Of a DNA stretch of 64,000 nt, positions 1-12,292 are shown piece after piece; positions within the stretch are counted from its first letter, which is position 1; the number at the start of each line of letters is the position of its first letter. Location: NCBI GenBank assembly GCA_933822405.4, contig CAKOGP040001112.1:713887-777886 (forward strand), given 5' to 3'. A model generated the notes under the pieces. That model was not told the origin of the DNA, searched no databases, and was given only the letters and a program-made list of their open reading frames with translations. This DNA comes from Cylindrotheca closterium (lineage: Eukaryota; Bacillariophyta; Bacillariophyceae; Bacillariales; Bacillariaceae). Both the position numbers and the translations under genes were made by a program.

Positions 1-3000
1 GGAAGCCGCCAATGGGTCTGTTGACGTCATTTTGTAGAATCACCACTGACGTTTTGTATTCTGTCATCATCGCGTATCATTATCAAAGGTAACTGGGCTG
101 CGGCACATGTATCCTACCGCACCAATGATTCCGCATTCATCTTCCCTATTACCCCAAGCTCTCCAATGGGAGAAGAGGTGGATGCTTGGGCTGAACAACA
201 TAAAAAGAACTTGTGGGGACAGGAATTGAAAGTCGTCGAGATGCAGGTAAATTTTTGCACGACTGCTGTCGTTCATTATGCATGTTAAAAGGATTCTAAC
301 CTATTTTGTTATTTTTGCTGTAGAGTGAAGGTGGAGCTGCAGGTGCTCTACATGGCGCCTTGGTCTCTGGCGCTTTGGCAACTACCTATACGGCCAGTCA
401 AGGATTACTTTTATTTATTCCGAATATGTACAAGATCGCTGGTGAGCTGCTGCCTACAGTAATACACGTGGCCTCTCGTGCTCTTGCTGGGCAGGGTCTA
501 TCAATCTATGGTGATCATAGTGATACCATGTTGGTGCGCGGTTGTGGTTGGTCGATGATGAGTTCCTTCTCGGTCCAAGATGCCCACGACATGGCTGCAA
601 TTTGCCAAGTCGCTACTCTGAACTCTCGAGTGCCATTTCTGGTAAGTTCTACATTCGTAGAAGAAATGTTGAGTGCTTACCATTGGCATCTATCTAATCT
701 AATCCAATCCATTATTTCTTTTTTTCAGCACTTTTTTGATGGCTTCAGAACAAGTCATGAGGTCAACAAGATTCAGCTGATTTCTGACGAGCAACTTTTG
801 GAATTGATGCCGTTTGACAAGATTGAGGAGCATCGTCAGCGCGCTCTATCTCCGATGCACCCAAGGTTAGTAGCATACTTCGGCACGTTTTTTCAACCTG
901 TTGGGTCTCACCGTTTTCTTCACAAACCACAGTCAAAGGGGAACAGCACAAGCACCCGATGTATTCATGCAAATGGTGGAAAGCAGTAATCAGTACTACG
1001 CTGATGTTGAGGGTCACATTGTGAAAGCAATGGGTGATTTTCACCGTGTAACGGGTCGAAAGTACGAACCAATCGAGTACCGATACTATGGTACAACTGC
1101 ACCAAGAGTCGCTCTGATTTGCATGGGTTCTGGTGTAGCTGTTATTGACAGTACCTTGAAGCACCTGAAGAGCGAATCTGCTTGCTTGATTGGCATTCGA
1201 ATGTTCCGTCCTTGGAACAGAAAACGATTCTGCGATTTGATACCCAAGTCGGTCACGAGACTTGCTATTCTTGATCGTACTCGAGAGGGTGGTGCGCAGG
1301 GTGAGCCCTTGTATCTCGATGTTTGCACCTCCTTGATGCAAGAGGGCAGAGGCAGCATCTTTGTAGCAGGAGGACGATACGGATTAGGATCAAAGGACTT
1401 CACTCCGCGAATGGTTTCCTCCATCATCCAGAACATGTTGCGCAAGGATACCAATGACGTCCAGCGACCATTCACAGTTGGAATCACTGATGATGTGACA
1501 AATTTATCACTTCCTCTCGGAAGATCATTGAATGTGCTTGATCCGAGTGTCACTCAATGTGTGTTCTGGGGATTTGGCAGGTACGTTGCCCTTTTCTCCA
1601 ACTCGATTCGTTTTCGTATTACCTCAACTCCATTTTCCTTTCAGTGATGGAACTGTCGGTGCAAACAAGGAGGCTGTCAAAATGATTGGAAACTATCATG
1701 AGGATATGGAAGTCCAAGCATACTTTGAATACGATTCCAAAAAAAGTAGTGGATGGACCACTTCCCACCTTCGTTTCTCTTCCGATGTTTCCATTCAAGC
1801 TCCATGGCGAGTTGAGGAAAATGCTGCGGACTATGTCGCCTGCCATAATGAGTCCTATGTCCAAGCGAACAAGTTCGATGTTATCAAGTATCTCAAACGA
1901 AGAGGTAATTTTTTCCTCAACACGACAGCCGCTGCAATTGATGATCCAGAGAAGAGACTTGAAGCACTGGAGCATCTGGTATCACCCAAGATCCTTCGCA
2001 ACATTGCGATGAGGAACATCAGTGTAAGTGGACAATCGGTATTATTTTGGAGCTTGATGACTTTTGTTTGCGAGTGAGGTCTTACTGTCCATTTCATTTC
2101 AGCTCTACATTATGGATGCAGTTGGACTTTCAAGAAAGTTTGGTTTGGCTGGACGTATCAACATGATCTGCCAGGTCGTGTTTTTCCGACTCTCGAATGT
2201 GATTCCTCTGGATGATGCTGTTGCTCTCTTGAAGGCAACCATTGTCAAGGCCTACTCTCATAAAGGAGACGATATCGTGAAGAAGAATATCGACCTATTG
2301 GATGCGGTTGTCTCTGATCCAAATACCTTGATTAAGGTTGAAGTTCCAGCCAGATGGAAGAAACTTCATGAGCACAATGACAAGCCATACGAAGATCGTC
2401 ACAATAGGCTTCTTGATGATGAAAAGGTGCGCAAGTTCATGGCTGAGATCGTTGACCCTGTGTCTCGCCTTGAAGGAGACGACATCCCAGTGTCCAAGTT
2501 CCTCGAAAACCATCTTCTTGGTGGTGTCATGATTCCTGGTACAACCAAGTTCGAGAAACGAAACCCCAATCCAAGTGGCAAAATCCCGAAGTGGAACTTC
2601 GATGATTGTACTCAGTGCAATGCTTGTATCTTCATATGTCCTCACGCGGCAATTAGGCCGTTCGTCGTGACAAAAGACGAGGCTTTGAACGCGCCCTTCC
2701 CCAAAGAGTTCGACACAATTAAGGCAACTGGCGCTGAGTTTGGTGGAAAGAAGTATGCGATTCGGGTGTCGCCATTGGATTGCACAGGCTGCAATGCTTG
2801 CGTGGAAGCTTGTCCCGAAACTCCCAAGGCACTTGAGATGCAAAGCATTGAGACCAACAAAGAAGCAAACGAAAAGAACTGGGAGTACGCTTATGACTTG
2901 CCCGAACGTGGAGACCTAATTGACAAGAAGACCGTCCGGGGATCTCAATTCCAGACACCATTAATGGAGTTCTCTGGAGCTTGCTCTGGTTGCGGTGAGA

Positions 3001-5913
3001 CGCCTTACTTCAAACTTCTCACTCAGATGTTCGGAGAACGCATGGTCATTGCAAACGCTACTGGTTGTAGTACAATTTGGGGAGGTTCTTTCCCTTCGAA
3101 TCCATACACAGTCTCGAAAAAAACAGGCCGTGGCCCAGGTAAGGAATATGACATTCCAAAGAAAGATACAATGGCTGCCATTACTAACTTATTTGCCTAC
3201 GTTCATAGCATGGGCAAATTCATTGTTTGAGGACAATGCAGAATATGGACTTGGAATGTTCGTTGCCATGCGTCACCGTCGAGAAAGATTGATAACCCTA
3301 GTCGAAGATTACGTACACAGGATGGAGTTGAAGGATGCTTCTCAGAAGACCGAAACTGAATCGAAACTCGTCCATTACCTCATGGATTGGCTCGAAATCA
3401 AGAACGACAAGTCCGATAAGTGCACACATCTATTTGACAAAATGAAACCACTCTTCGAGAAAATCATGGGAGAAGACAGCACCACTGGTGTTGCAATTCC
3501 ACTTATCAATAGGATTTGGTCAGACCGCGACATGTTCCCGAAGCTTTCGCAATGGATTGTTGGAGGAGATGGTTGGGCGTATGATATTGGCTTTGGTGGC
3601 CTTGATCATGTCGAAGCATTTGAATCCAACGATGTCAACGTCTTGGTCGTCGATACGGAGATGTACAGCAACACTGGTGGCCAGTGTTCGAAAGCAACTC
3701 CTGCTGGTGCCTCTGCGAAGTTCGCTGTCGGAGGAAAGCAACAACGAAAGAAGAGCATCGGAGAGATCTTCATGACTTACGAACATGTGTATGTTGCAAG
3801 TGTCTCCCTGGCGAATCAAGCACAAGTACTCCAGGCCTTTATTGAGGCAGATAAACACGATGGTCCATCATTCATTGTCGCCTATAGCCCTTGTGTCCAA
3901 CAAGGTATCCGCCCGCGTGGACTCGACGATATGGTTGAAGAATCAAGATTTGCAGTCGATTCGGGATATTGGCCACTCTATCGCTACAATCCCGAAATGA
4001 TATTGGAAAGCAAGAATCCATTCATTTTGGACAGCAAGAAGCTTCGTAAGGACGTTACGTCATTCCTACAACGCGAGAGTCGATTCATCAACTTGAGGAA
4101 GAAGCATCCAGAAGTTGCAGAAGGATTGATCATGAAAATGAATAGTGATGTGCACAATCGTATGGACCACTTAAACCAACTTGCATCTGGATACAAGGCT
4201 TTTGATCACGAAGACGATGCTTCTGTGAAGGTGCTCTTTGCATCAGAAACAGGTACCGCTGCTCGCTTGGCAAGAGACTTTGCGGATGCCTGTGTCTTGT
4301 CACACGTCGCAGATGCCATGGATGATGTCGACGTTGATGACATCGATGGTGGCACAACGGTCTTCTTCATCGCAACTTGCGGACAAGGAGCCATGCCACA
4401 GAATGCAAAAGCATTCTACAAGCAGCTCTGCGCCCGAACCGACAAGTTCAAGGAGGGTACACAGTTTATGGTGATGGGGCTTGGAGACTCGTCATACTAC
4501 TTCTTCTGTGAATCTGCCAAGCTTGTTGAAAAGAAAATGATCGAGCTTGGGGCAAATAAGATTGTTGATCTCGGTCTTGGAGATGATTTTGCTGAGGAAG
4601 GCCTCGAAGGAGGACTTCACGATTGGTTGGATGATGTTTGGCCCGCTCTTGATGTGCCACCACCGGCCGAAGTTCCTCATATTACTCCTGTCAAGGTTGA
4701 ATACAGTCCAAAGGCCATCATCAAGCCATCGGACGAAGAACGTGTTCTTCACATGTACTACCAATCCGATGACATCCATGCCAAGAGTATTCCAATTCTA
4801 AGTAATGAAAAGATGTGCGGTGAAGACTACGACCGTGATTTCCGCACTATTCGTTTGAACACGGGAGAAGAAATGCCATATGAACTTGGAGATGCGTTGG
4901 AGATCTTCCCACACAACGATCAAGACAAGGTTGCCGAGTTCCTGCATGAGTATACCCATGACTTTGATGAGCGGACTGTTGTCAAGATCCATGATTTCGG
5001 TATTGAAGGCGAGGTTTCACTTGGTACCCTCTTCACATATGTCCTTGATCTCTTTGGCAAGCCATCCAAGCACTTTATGCAACAGCTTGCAACCTTTGAA
5101 ACAGATGAGGAAGAGAAGAAGACCATGCTCGATATTGGATTCTTGGTCAAGGCAGGAAAAGAGGCAGGGCTCACAATGGCAGATGCGTTGATTCGCTTCA
5201 AGAAGGCTCATCCTCCACTCCCTGTTCTCTTGGCCATCATTCCAACCATCAAACCTCGCGCCTATTCCATCGCGAGTGCTCCGTCGACTTCCAAGAACAT
5301 CACAGAGTTGTTGGTATTGATTGATAGTTGGTGGTGTGAAGCAGGAACGCGATACGGTTTGACATGCGACATGCTTCGCCAGAAACTTTGTGGCGATCAT
5401 TTGTGGTGCCGCATGAAGGCTGGAAGCATGGATCCTCCTGAACCGGGGCAACCCGTCCTCTGTGCTGGAATCGGCAGTGGATTGGCTCCCCACATGGCCT
5501 TTCTTCGCGACAAAGTTCGTGCTGTCCAAAATGGAGAGAAGGTCGGCAAGTTCTCTTTGTACTTTGGAAACCGCAAGAAGGCACACGAGTATCTTTATCA
5601 GGCCGAGCTTGAGGGCTATGAGAAGAAGTACGATTGGTTCACCCTACATGCCGCTTTCAGCCGGGATGACCCCAAGAAGAAGGTCTATGTTCAAGACTTG
5701 GTAGGCAAGACCGATGATGCCCGTCTCTTGCTTCACGACACCCCGGATGGTATGATGTATGTCTGCGGAAATCGAAACTTGCCCAAGCCATTGCAGAAGG
5801 CGTTGGTCCAAAGCTTCTCCAAATGGAGTGAAGATCCAAAGGAAATTGAGAAGGCTAACAACGCCATGGAACAAATGTACGTCAAGAACCGCATTCAACA
5901 AGAGGTATGGTAG
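1..5913 (+). CDS. PNO: Pyruvate:NADP+ oxidoreductase (PFOR fused to a cytochrome-P450-reductase-like module), 5' end outside window
   Basis: Oxidises pyruvate to acetyl-CoA and CO2 and passes electrons through Fe-S clusters and flavins to NADP+. Exons by eye: 1-15, 89-246, 324-641, 729-865, 933-1580, 1645-2023, 2103-3138, 3209-5913. All phases agree, giving about 1797 residues in the window, close to Euglena PNO length, so only the extreme N-terminus (and any targeting peptide) is missing. Seen in order: PFOR domain I (FPITPSSPMGE), domain II (RGTAQAPDVF), two 4Fe-4S motifs (CTQCNACIFICP, CTGCNACVEACPE), a third cluster plus TPP region (CSGCG; GDGWAYDIG; NTGGQCSKATP), flavodoxin/FMN (SETGTAARLA), FAD (RAYSIASAP), NADPH (GIGSGLAP; CGNRN) and a C-terminal Trp. 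The 1-15/89 junction uses a weak GTCTGT donor and is the least certain. All cofactor motifs are intact. Confidence 0.93.
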
Positions 5914-6291
5914 TGTATTTGCACAATTCCATTATGGAAGTACCCACGGTAGAAAAATATTTATATAAAAATCACACATGTTATTGAACGGTGTGCCATC
6001 TGAATTCTTTGGCGTAAAGGTTATTGAGATTCTTGTCGTAGCTGTCATCCTCGCCATGTCACCATGTGTCTCCTGCTGGCAATTTGGTGATAGTCTTGTA
6101 AACTACTGTACCTGATATGATAGTTGTGGACAAAATCAAATAGTCGCGTGGGTCGAGTTGCACGACTGGCGGATGCAATGCACATGTAAACTATCGATGT
6201 TTTTTTATAATTGTCGAGAAATAAGACTCGGAACACAAAAAGAAATCTTCATTGCATTTGCGGAGATTCTGAGTTTAGGAGTTGTTTGACC
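5914..6291. other. Intergenic region after PNO
   Basis: Probably the PNO 3' UTR (AT-rich, TATATAA-like tract near 5960) followed by the promoter of the next same-strand gene. No supported gene seen. Confidence 0.4.
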
Positions 6292-7974
6292 ATGGACAAG
6301 CACGAAGAAAGAGACGAGAAACGCAGGCATAGACTGTCGCTTCTTGGAATTCAATCAGATCGATCCGACGACTCATCAGATGACGGTAGAACAGATCCCA
6401 TCAACAATCAAAATGTGGCTACCTCGGCATCACTTCCACCAGCATCACAGGCTAGCACTAGCCAACGAATGGAGAAGCAGGCTAGCCGCCCTTCCATGTT
6501 TTCAATGAGAAGTCCATTTCTAGTTGGCGGGGAATTGAAATCCCGGGTATCAAATGTTGCTCGAATGCCATCAAGGCGATCCATAATGAGTGACGTTGAG
6601 AGTGGCGGTATCTTGCGGGAGAAGCAACCGCCACCTTCACCTCGACCGAGAAATAGCGTCGTTGGCAGTCTACAACGGAATGAGAGTCAAATGACTATTC
6701 CTGGGGCGTTTCGGGTGCATGCAAATGGAATAATTGACGATGATCCAACAGTTTCCAGTTTGAACACGAAGGAAACTGGCCCATTTGTCATTGACCATGC
6801 TTCATTGATTGAAAATCCAGATCTGCGCGCCCATCTTGCTAGTGGAGGAGCTATACCAACCGATCACCCATTGACAAATGGTGCAACTGGAGGACCGGCT
6901 CCAGATCATGGAGCCTATCCAATGCCAAGCTACTCACTCAACCGAAACAGGACGCCAACGGCCATGCCTTCGCTTACCTCGTCTGCACCGATTGGAATTG
7001 GTGAACCAGTATCAACTCGTCGCAACCAAGATGGTTTTAGCATGAATCGTCGACAAATTCGGCTCATGTTCTTAATGTTAGCTGTGGCAGTTGGAGCATT
7101 GATCACTGGTGTAGCTGTTGCAATCGACGGCAGATCCGAACCAGAAGAGTTGCCGGTGAATTCTGCAGTGGAGACCTCTCCTTCGAATGAGCAACCTTTG
7201 GATTGGAATGATGATGGCATTTCTCTTGGCTTCTCAAACGACTCGAAGGATGTTATGGACAAGTATATCAATGAAGATGTATTCCCTACTCTGTCACCTA
7301 CAGTTTTGATTAAGGATTCACGTGCGTCAGTACCGACTGCAGCTCCAAGTGCCGCAATCACGTCCAAACCCACAATCGAAGAGTCCAGTTCGCCATCGCA
7401 ATCACCATCCACTCCGTATCCAACTCCGCTTCCAACAACACCAAATCCAACTGAACCGTTGGCTACACCCGAGCCATCGAGTACTCCGACAGGACAAAGG
7501 CCATCTTCTTCGCCTTCAAATTCTTTCCCTTCTCTATCGCCAACCTTGATTTCATCATCTACTCCTTCTATATCCACCACTACTGGCATGCCGACGACTC
7601 GGATTTCATCAAAATGGCCATCACAAGTGCCAACACAGTCGCCATCACAATTTCCATCCACAGTCGTCACAACAGTGAAGCTAACCACGTCGTCACCAAC
7701 CATAGCCCCATCCGAAACAATTTTCGAAATGGAGCGGACAACTGGTCAGAATGTCACCAACATGACAGAAAGTGATAATGGAGATATTGGCGAAAACTCG
7801 ACCAACACAACAGGAAGTGACAACGGAGATGCTGCCGACCACCAGAATAGCACAAGCACCACAGGAGAGGGTGACGCGACAATGAATGAGCATAATGTCA
7901 CCCAAGACTACTGGAGAGATCAAGTCAGCGTGGCGACTGCTGGCGATGTCACTCCCATCAACTGGTCTGAATGA
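6292..7974 (+). CDS. Single-pass membrane protein with PT-rich extracellular stalk, function unknown
   Basis: I do not recognise a catalytic function. The start is placed at the ATG at 6292 (context GACCATGG); the frame is open upstream but lacks protein-like character. The 560-residue product has a basic, Ser-rich cytoplasmic N-terminus without a signal peptide, one membrane segment at about residues 257-277, then a long Ser/Thr/Pro stalk (repeated SPS, PTP, TLSPT) and an Asn-rich tail with many N-glycosylation sequons and a duplicated SDNGD motif. Similar N-terminus, TM and PT-stalk layouts occur in large diatom leucine-rich-repeat membrane proteins, but no LRR is present here. It may be a short or truncated relative, or a wall/surface-linked protein. 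The topology is inferred from the sequence alone. Confidence 0.7.
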   Translation: MDKHEERDEKRRHRLSLLGIQSDRSDDSSDDGRTDPINNQNVATSASLPPASQASTSQRMEKQASRPSMFSMRSPFLVGGELKSRVSNVARMPSRRSIMSDVESGGILREKQPPPSPRPRNSVVGSLQRNESQMTIPGAFRVHANGIIDDDPTVSSLNTKETGPFVIDHASLIENPDLRAHLASGGAIPTDHPLTNGATGGPAPDHGAYPMPSYSLNRNRTPTAMPSLTSSAPIGIGEPVSTRRNQDGFSMNRRQIRLMFLMLAVAVGALITGVAVAIDGRSEPEELPVNSAVETSPSNEQPLDWNDDGISLGFSNDSKDVMDKYINEDVFPTLSPTVLIKDSRASVPTAAPSAAITSKPTIEESSSPSQSPSTPYPTPLPTTPNPTEPLATPEPSSTPTGQRPSSSPSNSFPSLSPTLISSSTPSISTTTGMPTTRISSKWPSQVPTQSPSQFPSTVVTTVKLTTSSPTIAPSETIFEMERTTGQNVTNMTESDNGDIGENSTNTTGSDNGDAADHQNSTSTTGEGDATMNEHNVTQDYWRDQVSVATAGDVTPINWSE

Positions 7975-8197
7975 TTCATTCCAACGCAATTAGAGAAGGT
8001 AGCTTCGTGGAGGGCTGGATTGACAATGGCTGACGCATTAGACACCACAGACTTCGTTTGTTATTTTTATGGGTAATATGACAGAGTCTGGATTCTGTGG
8101 TACACATAGACTATACATATATTAGCATTTCTATTGATTCTTTTTATAAGTTACCATACTACTCTACACCATTGCTTGGTTGACCGAGGCCAACAAT

Positions 8198-9373
8198 TTA
8201 GTCTTCTTTGTTTACCTCGTCGTCTTCCACCCCTCGAGATGGTCCGATAAATTTGCCTTCTTCGTCAAACATGTCTGGTGTGACCATTCGACGGTTTGCG
8301 GCATCTGATACAAATGGAATTTGATCAGGAGTCTTGCCAAGCAAGGATGTGGCAGAAGCATAGGCAATGGTCGCCAGGGTGCTCAATACCACCGCATCAC
8401 TCAAGTATTCCGTCACAACTCCAGTTGCGGGCAGACCAAGACCAGATCCCACTGCGCCCAATAGGGCTGCCATCAATCCAGGAACGAACAATGCAAAATC
8501 CAAATAAATAGCTTGTTGCATGTTGAAGCGCACCAGGCGGTTAAAAGATAGGTTGCTCGAAAGGGTGGAGAGTGCGAAAAAGGCCAAAAGTCCAGACAAA
8601 GGAATGCTTCTGTACAATGTAAAGACCACGGCAGCGACTTGCGCGAAGACATTGTCTGGGTGACTAGTGACCCAGGGCCCTGCATACTGTAGAGAATCAA
8701 GCAGGGGAAAGAGGTAGGGAAGCACGGATACAACCTTGTCCGAAGTAGTCGGTTCACCGTCGTTGATTAGAGCCATGCGCATCTCTTGAATTTCTTTCTC
8801 GCTCTCCTTTTTCTTGGCCATCTTGGCTTCTTCCAAGGCGACTACCTTTTCTTCTCGTACAATGAAATCGAGTTGATTCTTGAGTCTGTCAACTGAAGCA
8901 AACTCTTCCATTTGCAGGACCCCATCACCATTGGCATCAAACCTTTGCAACAGCTTTTCGATACGGTTTTGAGGAATCTCGTTTTTTGTGGCCTTTTCAA
9001 GTCCCACCTTGAGCTCGTCTACGCTGACGGTACCATCGTGGTTGAGATCGAATTTGGCAAATGCCTTCATGGCAGCATCGGATACTTTGTGTGCTTGTTC
9101 AGCAGCCAGCGCAGCCGCTTCTTCTCTGAGCTGCTGTGCCATGGTGCGAAGACGCTGCACTTCATCTGCTTCACTGCTGTTACTTTGAGTTGGATCAGGA
9201 AGGGCAGAATCAGAAGTGGCAAGTAGGACTGATGCTGATGATGGCATGGCAGACGCAGGTCTTTCAACAGCAAGTCTTTGTGTTCTGAATGTTCCGCTTG
9301 ATGGAGCAAAGGCCTGCGAAGACGACGCTAGGAGAAGGAAGGAAAGCGCGGATGTTTGCATTGAGATCTTCAT
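8198..9373 (-). CDS. EF-hand / Tic20-like plastid membrane protein, copy 1
   Basis: A 391-residue single-exon protein. The N-terminus is a signal peptide ending in the diatom plastid motif SQAFAP (residues 19-24), predicting import into the complex plastid. Two canonical EF-hand loops follow (residues 109-120, D-x-N-x-D-G; 146-157, D-x-N-G-D-G), then a charged linker. A multi-spanning domain (about 214-346) contains LPYLFPLLDSLQY, an F-x-A-F-F-A-L helix, RLVRFNMQQA and a closing QIPFVSDAA. These match the Tic20/YGGT-like plastid translocon family, where the C-terminal IPFVxDAA is typical. Joining EF-hands to a Tic20-like pore is unusual and suggests calcium-responsive envelope function (inference). 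The copies at 12293-13438 and 15161-16306 are diverged paralogues of this one. The 5' UTR is recognisably shared with them (CGTGAATTG and ATGTTGCAAGAAT blocks), supporting tandem duplication. Confidence 0.85.
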   Translation of the reverse strand: MKISMQTSALSFLLLASSSQAFAPSSGTFRTQRLAVERPASAMPSSASVLLATSDSALPDPTQSNSSEADEVQRLRTMAQQLREEAAALAAEQAHKVSDAAMKAFAKFDLNHDGTVSVDELKVGLEKATKNEIPQNRIEKLLQRFDANGDGVLQMEEFASVDRLKNQLDFIVREEKVVALEEAKMAKKKESEKEIQEMRMALINDGEPTTSDKVVSVLPYLFPLLDSLQYAGPWVTSHPDNVFAQVAAVVFTLYRSIPLSGLLAFFALSTLSSNLSFNRLVRFNMQQAIYLDFALFVPGLMAALLGAVGSGLGLPATGVVTEYLSDAVVLSTLATIAYASATSLLGKTPDQIPFVSDAANRRMVTPDMFDEEGKFIGPSRGVEDDEVNKED

Positions 9374-10120
9374 GTTTTATGCTTGTGTGTGTTTTCTTGT
9401 TTTCGTGAATTGAAAGTTATGAGAATTATACTGTATGAATGTTGCAAGAATCCATAGATGTTGAATCATCCTGGATGTGGTGGTGTCAAGTGTCAGACAT
9501 GAGTCACGTTGCCTATTGAGTAGACAAGTGGAAGTGTTTCGAAGGGCCACGATTGAAAATTGTCATCACAGAACTCTTTTCTGCGTTGTTCTGCGGAAAC
9601 TTGGCCCCCATGTGGTCAGTTGTTGTTGCGACGCACCACAATCAATCATCGTTGAAAGGTGGAATGAGTGAGTGAGTCAGTCGTGCAGTCGTGGAGTCGC
9701 GCGTTCGTGCGGACGACTAAAAATAGAATGAAGAACAGGGACTACAGTACACGTGTAGGGTAGAATCCTGGTGCCGGTACCACCACTCTATTATTACCTT
9801 TTTATATATTGAACTGCGCATATGAATATCATTCGATCAGAATCTGTAACAGATTATGATTTGATTTCCTAGGACAAAATAGTTGCCTGTTTCATGTCTC
9901 TCTATAAGCTTATTGCCATGGATGGCGATCGGATGGTGATTCCCCACAGTAAAAAGCGCCAGGTGGCTGCTTTTGTTCAGCTCAGTTCGGAGCATACGAT
10001 TTCACGTCGTTCAAAAGACACCGACAAAGCCATTTATCACTAGATCGTTAGTAGCCTCCGCTCTGTGCAGTATCGCATGGTTTTCGGGCCTTCCACCTGC
10101 TCCGCGCTGTGTCGTCCATT
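9374..10120. other. Intergenic region between EF-hand/Tic20 copy 1 and the receptor gene
   Basis: The first ~110 bp resembles the upstream region of the other EF-hand/Tic20 copies. The rest is probably copy 1's promoter plus the 3' end of the receptor gene on the same strand. GAGTCG-like short repeats lie at 9665-9715. No supported gene. Confidence 0.4.
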
Positions 10121-11655
10121 TTATGCGAAAAAATCTCCTGCTAGGGCAATAGATGCCCGACCTTGCTTCATCCTATTATCGGTGTTTGAAACTCTGGACG
10201 ATTTGAAGTCGCTGATGCTAATTCCAACTGGTCTGTTGCCAGACACATCCTCCCCTCCGGAGGGTCGTATCGATGCACCAAAGATTGTACGACGAATGGC
10301 CCACCATCGAGTCTCTTGACTATAATGTCTTCGAATAGTGGCATACTTTGGACTTAGATAGATCAGCATATTTGCGCAGCTTTGAAGAGGAAAGACAAAT
10401 GCCTGCAACACCATCAACCAATAATTGTTGTACGGTATTTCCATGTACTCTTTGTATGGTGGGACATTATCACCAAACCCGGCGGCAATCAAAAACCGTA
10501 ACAAACTGGTTGGCGAGAGGATGAGAAGAAAGGTAATGACAAAGTATAGAGATTGAATTCTCAAGAGCTTTAGTCTGCGCCTTTTGCTCTCGGCCTTTTG
10601 GTTCTCCCTATCTTCCCGTCGATTTGAAGACTCTCGCGCTTCTGAATCGTCGTTCAGTTTTGTGTCTGGACCATTGGTATCTTCCGAAGATGTCGAAATT
10701 CTCACCGTTTTGGGGGAACCATTCACTGCTGCCATGGAGATTTTTCTTGTTTGTTCATGTTGGATATTCCTACGGACATGACCTCTGATCAGTACATTGT
10801 TGGCGGAGACAACAATGAAAACAATAGTAGGCAGCCATCGGCCAAGAAATGCATCTACAGTGATCGGTAAACAGTAGGTAGGGCTACCATCTATATCGTA
10901 GTCACATGGTCGGACCCAACAACCAATAGTTTCCTGGTGAAAAAGCGAAAGGATGAGATACGACGACGACTAAACGTTCCTCAAACCTATGGTTCACCTA
11001 CCGATCGTTCGTGATAAGCATTGTAGAAAAGGCCAAGAAAGGAGGACATGAGCCCATACCCCAGGCATATAACGTGCATTTTCGTTTCATACTTGGAAGC
11101 GATAGTACTATTGTTCATTTCATATCGCGTCGTAAGCAGGAAGTAAAACGAGAAACAAGCCATGTACGGGATTGCACTTGTAAATGCAAATTGATTCATG
11201 AAGCCGACCAAAGTGCAAGTGTGCTCGTTTCCATACTGTCAACGAGGGCAACATGAAAGGGTGCAAGTCACATGGAATGAGGTGAGTCACTGTGAAAGAG
11301 AACGAGAGAACGCAAGAACGGTGCTTACAGCATAAATATGGTAAGACGTTTCTTGGTCATACAGGAAGTTTCCAGTAGCAAGCGTCATCGACCAAATAAT
11401 GTTGCACAAAGTCATACCCGCGAGAAGGCCATGGTACGGTGTCCATTCATCAGAGAATCTTGAGCGCTTGATGGACACAAGGATTGCTAGCGAAGCACAG
11501 AAGGAGATGATCGCTGAAGGTATTGGTAAGATCGATAGCAGTTTCTGCTGTGGCACTGAGAGCGATTGATAATCTGGGGTTATTTCCATACTAGCAATGG
11601 CGGGCAGGGTAGCGTTGAATGAAAGTGAAATGGACTGATGATCAAAAATTTCCAT
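10121..11655 (-). CDS. Seven-transmembrane receptor-like protein (GPCR-like)
   Basis: Three exons, all phase 0: 11655-11329, 11235-11002, 10933-10121, giving 457 residues. The N-terminus is extracellular-like with an N-glycosylation site. TM1 and TM2 lie in exon 1. Exon 2 has the GNEHTC...GFMNQF motif, with the Cys before TM3 that pairs with the second extracellular loop. Exon 3 begins with TIGCWVRP, the partner Cys in that loop, then further TMs, a long basic Ser-rich third loop (KAESKRRRLK), and a TM7-like PLQSCANMLIYLSP ending in basic residues. These features are typical of diatom receptor-like 7TM proteins distantly related to Dictyostelium cAMP-receptor-like and secretin-like GPCRs. The ligand is unknown. 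It lies between two copies of the EF-hand/Tic20 family, with no evident functional link. Confidence 0.8.
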
Positions 11656-12292
11656 AGTTTCAGTTTGTGTGTCTCATTACAGGTTGCGAAAAGAGTCATT
11701 CAAGATGCGAAACATTCTTCCGCCGTAGTCGTAGTCTTTTGGTCGCTTGGAGCGGGAAGCCTGCACAATGATAATACAATTTGAACCCATAGTTTGTCCG
11801 CTCTGTTCTCTCCGTTCACGATTTGTCTGACAACATATATTTGGTTCCTCATCGATTTAACTTGTTTTGAAAAATTTCGAAATTGAACATATAATAGATG
11901 TTTCATTTTTTGAAAAACCCGCTCTTCGTCTGCTACTGCCGAAATTTGTGTAATAAAATGGCTCTTTTCACATGGAAGATCAGGTTGCGGCTGCAAATGC
12001 CTTTAATGGCTGAAGTTCAATGTACCGGCGCGACCAATCATCTCTGTTGGACATGTCAACCGGACGTTTGAACCTGGCAGCACGTTATATATCATTGTGG
12101 CAGGCAGGTACAGTACCTACCAAGGTGTAATTCTAGCGGTCTAGTTCACGATTGGTCCCATTTATCAATGTTGTTCGAACCTTTCTATTCTGACTGCACG
12201 ACAATCTACAGTAGTTCTGACCGGTTCTATTGGTTATATATTATCTTTTCATCTATTCGATTCAATTTGATCGACTCGTTCAAGTCAAATCT
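11656..12292. other. Intergenic region
   Basis: Promoter of the receptor-like gene, then the 3' flank of EF-hand/Tic20 copy 2. A 98-codon antisense frame (11700-11996) has no domain or clear coding character. Nothing else supported. Confidence 0.35.

Noticed and set aside
1..3208. Apparent frameshifts and stops breaking the PFOR gene
   Set aside because: Every break falls at a GT-AG intron of 64-87 bp, and all exon phases join correctly, so it is an intact intron-containing gene and not a pseudogene.
6930..7703. A 257-codon Val/Gly/Asp-rich frame on the minus strand
   Set aside because: Antisense of the Ser/Thr/Pro stalk of the plus-strand membrane protein; composition follows from the repeat and no domain is visible.
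11700..11996. A 98-codon minus-strand frame between two genes
   Set aside because: Composition is unremarkable, no domain or signal, and no paralogue in the window; not enough support for a gene.
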